This document shows positions 1 to 11,985 of a DNA stretch of 64,000 bases, piece after piece. The position numbers and the translations under genes are program-made. Every line of letters begins with the position of its first letter. The stretch's first letter is position 1. Source of the stretch: Bugula neritina (lineage: Eukaryota; Bryozoa; Gymnolaemata; Cheilostomatida; Bugulidae); NCBI GenBank assembly GCA_964035545.1, contig OZ037773.1:7652751-7716750 (forward strand). The letters run 5' to 3'. The notes beneath the pieces are model-generated. The model was given only the letters and a program-made list of their open reading frames with translations, did no database searches and was not told the origin of the DNA.

Positions 1-24
1 CTACAATACCCTTATTACTTGTAC

Positions 25-908
25 CTGAGTTGAATGGGCATCTGTAAAGGCCCCTTTACATGCACCAGGTCTTCCTCGAGATCTACGGCTATGACTGATC
101 ATTCGACTTCTGTATGAAGAGCGTTTAGATCTTGTGATAGGGTCAAGGTTCTCATCAACACTTGTGTCATTCCACAGCTGTAATGTTATAGTAGCCATGA
201 TTATTGGAGAGTGTGGTTTCTGCTCTTACTCTATTACTCTTGTGTTACTCTTGCTCCAAATTTGAATAATGAGTGAACGCGCGTGTGTACGTGTGCATGT
301 GCGTGTGTTGTATGTGTGCGCATTCCGTTCCTAATAACGATAGTGCAGCTTGCAACTAAAGAATTATAAATCTTTTACTTGCAAACATCACAAAATAAAT
401 ATAATAAAAAGGCCGAATAAATTCAAGAGCAATAAAGATTGCGGTTTCAAGCCAATCTGAGTCCCTCTAACCAAGAGATGATAACTTAAAATTTGATTTC
501 AAACAAAACAGAAGCATGTGTTGGCAATAATGTTTGAGCATTGAAACCAATAGTCTGACATGAATGCTAACTAAAAACTGATAACTGAAAAAATCTCAAG
601 TAGTGGTTGGCTATACTCACTCACCGTCATAAAATGCAGCAATCTATTCAAAAAATTTAGGTATGCAAATATCATATTATGATGTTTATTTTAAAAATCT
701 ACATGTCAGCTGTATGAGTTGGTTATCTTACCTCAATATTTCTGTTATTGCCATTTTTGTGGACAACTAATACGATATTCCTGTTTATATAATGAACAAG
801 AAAAAATATTGCAACTACCAGAACCAGTGTAAACAAGAATGTCCCAATCACGGCTACATAAATATTAAACCTTCCTTTTTCATGCTTCTTCATATAATTC
901 TCTTCCAT
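25..908 (-). CDS. Type II membrane protein, 5' part only (TNF-ligand-like layout)
   Basis: Two exons, 908-732 and 177-25, both phase 0, give the first 110 residues; the gene continues beyond base 1. Seen: a short charged N-terminus (MEENYMKKHEKGR), one hydrophobic segment at about residues 16-39 and no cleavable signal peptide, so a type II orientation is likely. Exon 2 adds an acidic stretch and then a run of basic motifs (RSKRSSYRSR, SRRSRGR) that could be furin-type processing sites. This order (short tail, membrane anchor, stalk, dibasic site) is typical of TNF-superfamily ligands, whose receptor-binding domain would sit on the missing exons. That family call is inference, since the diagnostic domain is not in the window. 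Start chosen at the upstream ATG of the exon; a second in-frame ATG lies five codons later. Confidence 0.5.
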
Positions 909-2402
909 CTTGTATCAAGTACTACTAGCCAAATGCGAGCTAATTAAAGTTCACCAACAATAACACACACTTTGCCAATTTGTATGCTACTCATTGAAGC
1001 TGCAGCAATGAATGTGGAAACGTACACATCCCACGTCTGAAAAGTATACATCATTAGTGGAAGTGTTTCGACAAAAATAATAATGCAGGATGCTGAGTAT
1101 AGAAGAGTCATATAGTTGTTTGACTTGAAGAAGTATTATGATATAAATAATGAGAGTTACGAGTAAAGTGTTTGCTGATTGGCTGATTAGCTTGACATAC
1201 CGCCAAACCACATCTCCGTCTCCTACATTCTTATACATATATGACAGTTTCATATCTCATGTGATCATGAGTGATTAATTGTTTCTTCTTCCTGTTTTTT
1301 CTGCTGAGGTGTTTGTCAAAGCTTTTGGTGTCAAATCAATTTAAATAAAAATCAAATATTCAAAGTAACTTAGAGACTAAACTTGTGGGGCATAGCTGAA
1401 TCACTTTTATTGATTTTGGGCAAGTTTAGGTGGCATGATTTATTTTATTAACCAACGCAAATGCATCATTTTAAATGATATCATGTAGCAAATTAAGATG
1501 TGTAGAAAACGTACTTAACAGAGGACCACAAAACCTAATATATTTAAAAGTTTAAAATGTAGCTAAATGTGTCTATTACCAGTTATATCGGTAGTATTCT
1601 AAATGCATGTATCTAAATGTGTGTACATTATTACCAGTTATATCGGTACTCTGTAATATTCTAAATGTAGCTAAATGTGTCTATTACCAGTTATATCGGT
1701 AGTATTCTAAATGCAATTTAGCACGTAATATAGTAGTACAACATTCTATTGGATAGAAGTAAAAAGATACAGAAATAAATACACAACGCAGAAGTTGAGC
1801 AGGGCAAATATTCATTTCATTATAGAAATGCAAAGTTAAATACAACAAATTAGAATATATTATGCTTAGAGTACAGAAGATTTGGTACAACTATTCGGCA
1901 TGAAAGTAGAAGTTTATTTGGAAATGAATTTAAATGGAAATTTTTATTAATTATTAACACAAATTATAAAGGACATGTCCATATCTCAATGCTATTAATA
2001 CTGCACTCATAAGGGTAGCTTATTAAATCACGCGCATTAATTTTATGAATTGCCAACAAAAATGTGAAACAATAGAATAAGGATGATACATTACCTTGAA
2101 TATTCTATAAACTTCTGTAAAATTGTATAAAATGTTATAATATAATATATTATGTGACATTCTAAGGGATTGTAAAGCATTCTATAAAAATCTAAAACGT
2201 ACAAGTTCATAAATTAAAATGTGTTTTATATGATTCTATAGCATTCTGAAACATTGTATAATATATATTGTATAAATTATTCTACAGCATTCTATAAAAT
2301 TTATATTATTAAATATCGTATTCCATAATATTTTACAGCATTTCTAACACACTCGCTGCCCAATATTGTAAGAGAAGTTAACCGAAACGTCTTGTAAACC
2401 AC
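909..2402. other. Gene-poor spacer between two minus-strand genes
   Basis: No exon with convincing splice sites and family similarity was found. It contains the tandem repeat at 1556-1713 and an AT-rich stretch at about 2090-2345 built from degenerate copies of an ATTCTATAAA-like motif. The part just above 908 should hold the promoter of the partial gene; no clear TATA element was recognised. Confidence 0.5.
1556..1713. repeat. Three-copy tandem repeat, unit about 50-60 bp
   Basis: Three head-to-tail copies share the core TTACCAGTTATATCGGTA. Copies 1 and 3 are almost identical, and the middle copy has small insertions. Confidence 0.8.
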
Positions 2403-5400
2403 TTATATTCTCTGCCTTCTGAACAACCACTTGTCATCACCGAGGAGTTGTGCTAGCCTGCGGTTATAAGGTCTGAAAAACTCATCTAAGTGTGTTAAGG
2501 TTGATGTCCACACTGTATTCTTTACTCCCTTGTTTTCAACTGCTTCATCAAGTCTTTTAAGAATCTCTTCTTCAACGTGGATTTTAAACAGATCCCTACT
2601 CGCTGCCTTGACAGCGGCCACCTGTAGCAGGCATAAACATCATCGGCTGATTATTTAAGACATCAACTTTTTTAGGCTTAGTTTAGTATTGCAAGATCAC
2701 ATTACAGGTCTTACACATAAATTGATTGGCTTAGGAATCAAAATAATAAATGTTATGTGGGTCCCATATTCAACTACAAAGTGCAGCCAAAACATGATTT
2801 TCTATTTAATTTTTGCCAAGATTTACCAATCATTGATACAATGTGGCAATTTTCATTGCTAGAATTTTTCTTAGTTTTAACAAGGTTTGCAATGCTAATG
2901 AAATTGCAAGGCCTTTGACAGAAATCATATACTACACACGATTCAGTATAAATCTTCTACACAGTTGTATGAAAAAGGAAATAACACTGAGATGTCAGTG
3001 ATGCCGAAATATGAGGCAGCGAAGGTAGAACCAGGTATGAAACTTACCCGACTAGAGCTGTATTCCTCCATTGTGCTGAGAGTCACCTGATGACGAGGAA
3101 TGAACTTGAAGACTTCCAGTAGAGGAATGATGTAGACGCTATGCAGCAGCATTGCCTGTGAGTAATAGAATGATGCATAAAGTCAGCACTCATCTTCCTT
3201 AATCAAGTCAGCAGCTATAGGTCAAAGGTTATTTTTATTGAAAGCAAATTATAGTTATCGAGATTGGTTTAAGTTCAAAAAGTCTTCAATTATGCTGGTG
3301 AGCTAATATAAATACATTTTAATAATTTTATAAATAAATAGATATAGGGTTTTCTAAACTACATCAAGAGTTTACTGCTCTAAATTATGATAATAATGTA
3401 ATTAAATGCATTAAAAACACACTTGCTTGCAGTCTTTGTTTCTTATCTAAATTATTTATTTGGTCTGGCCTGCAGATACAAATTCATGTTATCTACAGTA
3501 ATAGCTACTAGCTCTTCAATGATCATTTATTTATTAGAATAATTGCCACTGTCATTTGTTTGCTAGCAGTGTGCATATTATATTATTAACAAACACAGAA
3601 GTTGTCTTACCAATAGTACCAAAACTAAGCCACACTTACCATCCGGTCTTCATCTGCAACTGTGTAGAAGCAGCCCAGCTCTCCAAACTCTTGAAAACAT
3701 TTTGTTAAATTTTGAGTTGCGGATTTTGCAAATGTGTCAATGTAATCTGCCGTCATTTGTTCTAGCGCAACGTCCTTGAACTCCAAGGCAAATCTTCGCC
3801 GGTGGAATACATACGAAATAAATCTGTAAAAGTTTATAGTAACTAATAGAATAGCTGATAAAAACTGGCAAAAATTCCGTGGAAGCAACAGCAATGAAAC
3901 TTATTCAGGTCAGAGCACTTAGAGTAATTACTCATGCAGTGAGCAACTATCTTACATGTTGAAAAAAAAGCTCAAAGCATAATTGCAAAGTATTGCAGTA
4001 GACTATATTTTGTGATATTTATTATAAATGTTTCTACTATATTAAATCATATAGACAAAATACATATCAAATAAAGCTACTAGCGCTTTAATATAATTTG
4101 TTGATTTTATTGGCACGCCCAAAGCACAGATGGCATGATACTGTCAGAAAAGACCTCCATTCCTGTTCCCTCAACAAAGAGGACGCTCAGGACAGGGTTA
4201 GGTGGAGAAGCCTAATTGAGCTAGGCCTTCGGCAGCCACCCGCTGCCCGAACAGGACAAAGCGGAGATAGGTGAGAACAGGTGAGAATTGGCAGGTCTGC
4301 ATAATGGTTGTGATTTAGTGCATAACACTAAGTGAGACTATAGCAATAAGTAGTACAAAGTAAGACTTATAGTAGTTGAGTAATAATACTGAATTCAACT
4401 GCTTACAGTAGTGCCTTGTTTTTCATTCACTATTTATTATGAGAACATAATAAATATTTTATCAATAAAAAGAATTTTTGACTCGGTGACACGCTGAATT
4501 CAAAAGTCAAAATGTGAGTTTTTAAAAAAAAGATGTGTACCTGTCTGATGGGTTTCTTAGCTGAATATAAAACTTTGTTGAGGGTGTGGCCATGAAGCCG
4601 ATGTACTGCATAGTTGAAAGGACGATGACATGCGTGCTATTCCTCTTTATTGAGGTGTAGAGAATCATATTTCCTGTCAAGTTTGCAAACAGTTTAAAAC
4701 GCAGATCAAGGCGGAATTACTAATGGAAGTACAAATCAAGTTGTACTATTTTCAATAGCAGCAGCTCTGCATCACATGTTTATAGCATTATATATGCAAT
4801 AAAATGCCTCCATGCAAAATAAAATAAATAATTAACTTTAAACCCAAACATCAATCTAAAAAACCTGAACTATGCAAAATCTACCCTGGCCACTGCCAAG
4901 AAAATTAAGACAAGACGTTCAATGTACATGCATATGGTTTTCTCAAAAGATATACAGTTATTCTTTTTGCTTTTCTAGTGTTACTATAATAAACCGGACC
5001 ACTCCAAATATTGAATTCAAAAATATAGATGACATATCATCTTGTCAAGTATTCTACAATACTTATTTTTATTAAACCACTTGTAGTGAAGGTTATAGTA
5101 AAGCTAACCTGGGCCAGAGTTATAAAATGTTATGTCCTTCAACTGCTCTGCCTCTGCCATCTTTTCTACATTCCCTCTGGCAGCAAAATATTCTACTGGG
5201 CAAAAGTTTTCTGCAGGCATCAAATAATCCTGCATACAAATGTATTAACTTTAAACTAAATACACACTATAATTGTGACAATACATATCAAAGTTATATT
5301 CAAACAATCTTACCTCTCCTTGGAAAATAACTTGGATATTATTCCGGAAGAATTTAGAAAAATCAGTAGTTCCGCTTTTTCTCAATCCCAGTAGATGTAT

Positions 5401-6233
5401 GTTTGGAAAGCATGATGGCATCTTTCTATAAAAGGATCAAAAGATACATAATTGTTGTGGTGTTATGCAAAAAAAGTATATTATATTTTCTATGCATTTC
5501 AATTATAGAGACAGATCTATTTTTAAGCATGATCTGTAACATTCGCATGTCAAACCCCTTTAAGCTACTTTAAAATTAATAAAAATATGTATATAGAATA
5601 ACTTAAAAGGCGTCAGGTTTGAGAAAATAGTACTAGTCATGTGATCATCACATTTGAATACATACGTTGAAGTTGCCTTCCCCCACTCGCTCCTTCTAGA
5701 AGGTGCCAGCCAGCAATGGGCTCTGTAACCAGCCAGGTATTCTGGTTTGACACAGTTTGCCAAACTAATGTAGCTGACCTAAAAAATTCAAAAGCAATAA
5801 CATCTGGCATTGGAATATTTAATAACGCTTACATTAAGTTTAGGTTGGCTAAAGTTGATTTCTTGATTGACCATTAAAACAAATCAGAGACATGTTATAT
5901 ATTAGGAATTGTCTTACTTTTGTATAAATTTGCACACTGTTATTTATAAAAATAATATAACCTATATTATAATATGTGATGTGCATACAGTGATATGCAG
6001 CTTTTGTTGAAGTTGTCTGCCCATCTTTGATTTTTACTTTTGACTTGTACAAATTACAATTTTTGAGCTAATTATAATCATCTTACAAGGAGTCCAGTTT
6101 GTTTTTCCTTTTCAACCACATCAGTCGTGCTGTGAAATGCTCTCAGAAGTAGAAAGGTGAAAAAGCTGCCGAGCGAAATAACAACCAGAAACTCACGCCT
6201 GCAAGTCCTTGATACTTTATTGTGGTAACCCAT
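2403..6233 (-). CDS. Golgi-type carbohydrate sulfotransferase, CHST15-like, 378 aa
   Basis: Eight exons: 6233-6087, 5778-5666, 5425-5314, 5229-5109, 4673-4541, 3823-3640, 3155-3048, 2621-2403; all phases agree and give 378 residues. It should transfer sulfate from PAPS to a glycan in the Golgi lumen. Seen: short basic tail (RTCRREF), one membrane segment at about 15-31 (type II), the 5'-phosphosulfate loop LRKSGTTD at 101-108, the 3'-phosphate motif RNPSDRFISY at 204-213, and a C-terminal FFRPYNRRLAQLLGDD motif near 354-369, usual in this sulfotransferase fold. The nearest family known to me is CHST15 (GalNAc4S-6ST); substrate specificity cannot be read from sequence. The lumenal stem is short compared with vertebrate CHST15. 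Intron 5 holds a LINE fragment. An AATAAA on the minus strand near 1913-1918 could be the poly(A) signal. Confidence 0.88.
4143..4274 (+). mobile_element. Fragment of a LINE ORF2 3' end
   Basis: A 43-codon frame ending in TGA reads VRKDLHSCSLNKEDAQDRVRWR and onward. The pattern 'DL..C.L..EDAQDR..WR' is the usual C-terminal tail of non-LTR reverse transcriptases. It lies antisense inside intron 5 of the sulfotransferase gene and has no continuing upstream frame, so it is a 5'-truncated dead copy. Confidence 0.6.
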
Positions 6234-7502
6234 GCCGTGAGTAAAGCTTATAGACTAAAACGATTAACAATAAGTCTGTTATAATTTGTGTAGATCTACA
6301 ATCAGCTAGTCACCATTACAATATACCTTTATAATATATATTTTGTGGCATCAATACATTATTAAACTACAAATAATATATCAAAATATATTTCTTATAT
6401 ATAGGTTTGCTCCAATTATAAAGAAGCATTTTTTTATTGTAGTCTAATTGTATAAGGCAGTACAGTTATGTAATATAGGGAGCAGCCGTGGTCTAGGGGT
6501 TAGAGCGTTTGCCTAGTAAACACGAAGGTCATGGGTTCGAGCCCTGACAAAGGCCATTGGTGATGTTAGGAAGAGCATCCAGTCATAATTGCTCCTGTGC
6601 CTCATTTAAATAAGTCCTTAGCCCGCTTTAACAAAAACCCTTTCTATCAGGGTTTTCTCACAGGGATAGTGACTATAAACTTGCGTGCGTGAGTACAGTT
6701 ATGTAATATACCCATAGCATATCTGTTAACTTTTTGTCATGCTATATTTTATAAAGCTCTGTGATAGCTGATCATGTAAGTTAAAAGACTTTCTACTTAC
6801 ACTATGAATCTGCCAGTCCAAATGGTTAGTAGTGAGTGTCGCACCATTACAGTTATTTACTTCTACTCGGGGACTGTAAAGTTAATAATATTCTTTTCTC
6901 ACCTCTCACAAAGCTAGTTAGATTTTCACCAAAACTTATACAGCATAGCTATTGCCATCGCAACTACTATTAGCCTGTATGTTAGCATAATGATAGGTAG
7001 TATATTGGTCCTTGTACACCCTCACATTATAGTGCTTCTACATAAAGACTGCTGGTATCTTGTTTATTGTACTAAAAGCTTTGCTGGTATCAAAATAGCA
7101 ACTGAATATATTTTCTATTCCTAAGATTGAGGCAAATATAACTTTCCTATGAGCTTGTGTCCAGTACAGTAAACCCAAATTTACCTATACAAAATCAAAA
7201 GAGCTAAGGGTAGCAAATTCAAATTCTTTTTTGGAAAAGCTAATCAATTATTGTCAGCTTGTAATTAATTTTATTCAAATCATTGCCAATACTATTCTTT
7301 TATAGTGCTGCTAATAATCAAATATGATACAAATGCAATACATGCATATTATAGTATGTTATTATATAAATATGCATAGTATAGTTGTCATTTATATAGT
7401 GCAAAGATGCTCATTGTTGTTAGGCTGGAAAAAGCTTAATAAAAATTTATAGCTGTGATATTGAAATATAAAAGTAATAATTCATTAGCTATAACCAAAG
7501 GG
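6234..7502. other. Spacer upstream of the sulfotransferase gene
   Basis: Contains the SINE at 6478-6693 and otherwise AT-rich sequence in which I see no gene. The sulfotransferase promoter and any 5' UTR exon must lie here, but no motif fixes them. Confidence 0.45.
6478..6693 (+). mobile_element. tRNA-derived SINE, full length, with 17-bp target duplication
   Basis: The head contains a pol III A box-like TGGTCTAGGGG and a B box GGGTTCGAGCC. The body carries the core AGGAAGAGCATCCAGTCATA and the tail ends in CACAGGGATAGTGACTATAA. Identical 17-bp flanks (TACAGTTATGTAATATA at 6461-6477 and 6694-6710) are target-site duplications as made by LINE machinery. Related copies lie at about 23574-23760 and 36045-36232. 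Confidence 0.9.
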
Positions 7503-7506
7503 TTAA
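7503..7506. repeat. TTAA target-site duplication, left
   Basis: TTAA directly abuts the left terminal inverted repeat of the 4.54-kb element and is repeated at 12047-12050. Confidence 0.85.
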
Positions 7507-7567
7507 AGAATCCCTGACACACTTTACTTATATAGCACGAAAATATTCATCTATATCTTAGCTATCA
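7507..7567 (+). repeat. Left terminal inverted repeat of the TTAA element
   Basis: 61 bp matching the right end (11986-12046, opposite strand) at 58 positions. It contains a TATA-like ACTTATATAGCA that could act as promoter material at both ends. Confidence 0.9.
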
Positions 7568-8146
7568 CTAGACCACCCCTTTGAGGGTGGATGGCTAGAC
7601 TATTTTGTTTTATAACAAGATTAGTGCATGCATGTCCAGAAAACTTTCGGATTTCTAAGCTCTCAGTGCACACGTATTACGCCGGTTTCCGGTCTGCTTC
7701 GAGTCCTAGTTACTATATAACTAATAGTAATAATTGCATACTTTCACAGCGTTTTATTTTTAGCCACTGCAACACACAGATAAATCACTAAACTGACATA
7801 AATTTTAAAACACAGAGTACAACTAAGGCTCAATGAAAAAAACAAATGATACCATTTTATTATTGATATTAAGAGCTAAAGTTACTTCCGTTAGAAATTT
7901 TGAGCATCGGAAAAATGAAATAGCCTCACCCTCACGATGTAATTAGAACGGGTGGCTAAGTACGGCGATAACACGATATTGTTGAAAGAAATTAGCTAAA
8001 TCTAACGAGTGGTAAACTTTTCTATAAAACATTACAAATAATTGCATATTATTACGCTTCCAAATAGATTATCATTACCGTAACCGGATATTACCAATAT
8101 AACCTGTGCCTAGTAGTACTACTACTAGTAGTAGTCGCTCGCTATC

Positions 8147-8154
8147 TATATAAA
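8147..8154 (+). promoter_or_regulatory. TATA box candidate for the THAP gene
   Basis: TATATAAA lies 81 bp upstream of the chosen ATG at 8235, a plausible distance for a TATA box followed by a short 5' UTR. Confidence 0.45.
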
Positions 8155-8234
8155 TTAGATTTCATATTCATATTGCCATTGGACTCTAATGAACAAACTT
8201 ATTACCTATATTACTAGTTACACTTACTGTCGAC

Positions 8235-9479
8235 ATGACTACACGAATGGCTTCAAGTTCTAAAGGCAAATGCAAAAGAAGAGTGTGTGAAGCTGCAATG
8301 TGTTCGTACAAGGAAAAACACATGTTGATGTTTAAATGGCCTGCTGATACTGCGTGTGGTGAAAAATGGACCAAGTTTGTCAATACGAAAAGAAAAAACT
8401 TTCTGCCTGATAACAACTCTCGTTTGTGTTTTCAGCATTTTGGTGATGAACAATTTACAAACATGGGCATGTATAAAGCAAAACTCATTAACATGTAAGT
8501 GAATAACTCACTCAAACTCATAGTCATAGTGATACTGACTAATGACTTAGTGATTGTGATATAATTAGACGATAGGCTAATGATAGTTTTTTTAATGTTG
8601 ATTTTCAACAATAAGTATAACTATAACTATCAAGTATTACTACAAGTTGGTATAAGTCAATAGGATTGTCATGACCGTGTTGATTCAATTTCATGTGACT
8701 ATGACATAAACTTGCAAGTACAAGTTTGCATTTATGATTTACACGATAACCATTATTGTAAGGAAATTCATTTATAATGGCGATAATATGAAAGACTTAT
8801 GATTATCAGAATGTGTCATAGTCACTTGGATACATACCATTAATATTATGATTCATACGCACTGATACTCATGCTATGAGTATGATACTGGTAATGGTGC
8901 CCATCATCAATACCAGTAAAAATTAATGGTAAATATTGTTCACTTATTGAAAGAATAAAAATTCATTGTCTTTGATTTACTCTTTAGATTGCATTTAGAG
9001 AAAACAGCAGTCCCAACTATTCATTTAGTGGAAACTGAGGGTGCAACTGGATGCACTCCATTAACTCCTCGGAAACAAAGTCAGCAGGCGGCCACTATCA
9101 CACCTAAAGAAGCTCGCTGGTTAAAAAGAACAGACCCTGGTTTTCTGTAAGGATTATAATATTGAAAATGCGATCTTGAGCAATAAAATTGAAATATGAT
9201 ATAGACAGCAATGGAGATTTTCTGCAGCTGTTTCAATAATACTTTTCCAGTTACCTTCATATATAATAATATTTTAGAGCTTTGCCAAGTCAAACAAAAA
9301 AACCAGCTCTCCATCGTAAGCCAGAAAAGAAGGGCCTACAGAAAGGAATAGGACACAACAAATATGTGCAAACACCTAAAAGGATGCAGAAAAAGATTAG
9401 AAGCAAAGCTGTTCAATGCTGGTATATAGAAATATGGCGAAATAGTATTGTTCACTTAGCTCAAAAACTGAATTCATAG
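8235..9479 (+). CDS. THAP-domain DNA-binding protein, 206 aa, inside the TTAA element
   Basis: Three exons, 8235-8494, 8988-9146 and 9278-9479, joined in consistent phase 2. Residues 18-99 form a THAP zinc finger: Cys18 and Cys23, the FKWP segment, Trp45, the LPDNNSRLCFQHF block with Cys65 and His68, and the closing AVPTIH motif split by intron 1. THAP domains bind DNA with a C2CH zinc site and occur in P-element and Kolobok-type transposons and in host regulators. The remaining ~105 residues are Thr/Lys/Arg-rich (KKPALHRKPEKKG, PKRMQKKIRSK), probably nuclear localisation or further DNA contact. There is no room for a transposase catalytic domain. A likely role is binding the element's termini. 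AATAAA follows at 9593-9598. Its neighbour is the convergent ballast-like gene. Confidence 0.88.
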
Positions 9480-9592
9480 CTTTTCTCCATATTTATTTTT
9501 ATTTAAAATGCATGTTCTAATGCAACAAAAAACCAAATATTTTTGTGTAATGGAAATAATATTTTTAATTTTCCACCTCAAGGTGTGTCAAA

Positions 9593-9598
9593 AATAAA
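9593..9598 (+). terminator. Poly(A) signal candidate, THAP gene
   Basis: AATAAA 114 bp after the THAP stop codon, on the coding strand. Confidence 0.45.
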
Positions 9599-9786
9599 TT
9601 TGGACAATATATCTACTTGTAGTCTCAGTTTCCATTGAAATGTAGATATTGTAGAATATGATCTTAGAGTCACTTGAAAAGTTCAGCGCAAAAATAGTCA
9701 CCATATTGAAGTATATTCACCATTATTGCAACTCAAACTCAACGGTAAATTAATTTCAAAGGTCAGGGAGATTGCAAATAATGAGG

Positions 9787-9792
9787 TTTATT
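9787..9792 (-). terminator. Poly(A) signal candidate, ballast-like gene
   Basis: TTTATT on the plus strand (AATAAA on the minus), about 75 bp beyond the stop codon at 9867. With the signal at 9593 it leaves about 190 bp between two convergent transcript ends. Confidence 0.5.
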
Positions 9793-9866
9793 CTCATAGT
9801 AAGCTGTACACACTACAAGAGGCAGTAGCAACTGACTGCTACTAAAAATCACCAGAGTGTTAATGT

Positions 9867-11587
9867 TCATAAATCTTCATTGTACACGAATTTGCTGAAC
9901 ATCCATTCAGCAAATTCTTCCTCATCTTCAGTTGGGGGGAATGTAGCTTGCACCCAATCGTATAAGCAAGCTGGTAAAGGGCGTCTCTCACCCTTTTTAA
10001 TATCTGGAAACAGCCAGAACACCAAAAACCGGTAGCTGCAGAACCTTTTTTTAGTGTTGAGAGAATGGGCCTTCTCATCAAACAAATCATCTACCAAAAT
10101 AAATGATTGGCTAAATAATCAAGTAAGACTATCTAGAAAAACTAACAATGACAGTTACTGATCTACAGTAGCAATTGACTAACCATGATATCTCAGGTAG
10201 CTGCTGTATGCAACTTCTAATACAGCTGGTTGCGTCAATTGCTGTACTCCCGGGTGCTGTGTTATACATTCCATGCTGCTATCTAATCGAAGGTTTGCAG
10301 CATGATCACGGCAACAAACAGACTGTTCCACTGTAGGCTGATTTTGGCAGCGGTGGCAAGTGCACCACTCCGTGGCTGGCCTTATATTTTTCTACAAAAC
10401 AAACAAGCTTTTCTAAAAACGTTATTACCAGTATCATCCACATTAAGTCCATTAATTACTGTGTCTAAATTTGTTTCCTGTATTTTTCTTTGTATTGAAA
10501 ATTGAGTCCAATGAGGCTGAAGTTTGAAAATACTTTAAAATCATGGGTTTTAAAATATTCCAAGTTTGCATTACTGTTCAAACTATTTTTATATTTATAG
10601 TTGAAAATTAATTAGATTTTTTATATTAAAACAAACTCATAATTTTTGCTATGAAATAAACTAATTTTCAGAAATTTTAAAATATTTTATTGTTGTTAGT
10701 ACTATATGTTATACTATAAAAGCAGAAATTCAGAGAAATAGGGGGCTTAGAAATAAAATACTAAATGCTATCATCGTGAATGCAAGTTTGACATGATTAT
10801 GTATGTGATTAACTTATTTTGTTAAGGATCGGTATAACCACAATTACAATAAAAGTGAATAATAATTATCATTATTATGCATTTATAACAATACAGTCTT
10901 TCCCTTGACTTAAATTATCAGGTAAATCTAACTACAAATAATTAATACTAATACCTGTATTGGTAGTAGTAATAACAAAATTAGTATTGATCAAATATTT
11001 AATTACTTGACTGGAATTTGTAATCATTAAATTTAATGATTATCACTTTATTATTAATAATATTATATAAACCAATAGCAATCATCAAATATTTAGCTTG
11101 TAATTTGATATCATGCTTGCTCTAAAGCTTTAGTAGCACAAAACTCAGCTATATTAACTAATTAAGCCAGGATCAATACGAGCATTGGCATTGAGCATTG
11201 GAATTACGATTACAAAATGAAAATGAAATATTATAATTATAATAATTTATAACTTATACTAGCTTATACTTATAACTCAAAGTTAAAGTATTACTATTAG
11301 TATTAGTATTACTATTAGTATTACGGTATTAGTAACACTATAGTTTATAAAATTAAATCGTACTGATACTGTAAAATTATAAATATTATCACCTGTTGCT
11401 CATCAGTAACAGTAAAATCCTTGTCATGACTATCATCTCCATTTTCATCTTGATACGTAAACGGCTCAAACTGATAGCCCATTACTTCAGAAATCTCAGT
11501 GACAGCGTGAGTGTGATTGTCATAGTCATACTCATTGCGATTCTCACTGTGCTCTAAGTATTCTTCGTCAGAGCCAGATATGTTCAT
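9867..11587 (-). CDS. Stand-alone P2X7 ballast-domain-like protein, 208 aa
   Basis: Three exons, 11587-11393, 10391-10184 and 10090-9867, phases 0 and 1. The first exon is acidic and disordered, with the short motif GYQFEPF. Exon 2 starts the Cys-rich domain: EWCTCHRC, then SVCCRD, then ECITQHPG. Exon 3 has CSYRFLVFW and RRPLPACLYDWVQATFP. The order CC-R, CIT, C-x-YR and LP-x-C followed by an aromatic/basic stretch and FP matches the zinc-binding intracellular domain of vertebrate P2X7, but there is no ion-channel part. Stand-alone relatives are known from invertebrates; their function is unknown to me. Lying entirely within a TIR/TTAA-bounded element, it is probably an element-encoded accessory protein. 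It is translated toward the THAP gene. Confidence 0.85.
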
Positions 11588-11985
11588 ATTAATATCGTAT
11601 TTATGTTATTTCTGTATTAGGTTTATCTTTATCACAATTACACTGCACAGACTCGGACACGGTAAGTTGGTAGCTATGTATTTATTGCCGCGAAATTTGT
11701 TTATGAAATAAAACCTAAATTCCACAAAAAAATACTAATTGGGGGGCTAGACAGACGTCCGATAAATTAAAAATGCTAAAACTAAGGTTACATGCAACGG
11801 AAAATATAGCCTATACTTATTTTCCGAATGTCTTACAGGCGGCGTTTCCATCTATTTCTCGCAACTGCGGTGTAATACGTCACAGAAGGGCGAAAAAAAT
11901 TCTCGAAGTTTTTTTGGACATGCATGCACTAAAACTGTTATAAAACAAAATTGTTTAGACCTGAAACCCTAAAAGAGTGTTAAAA

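Noticed and set aside
8186-8453. Minus-strand frames over THAP exon 1
   Set aside because: Shadows of the plus-strand THAP exon, which has the zinc ligands and correct donor.
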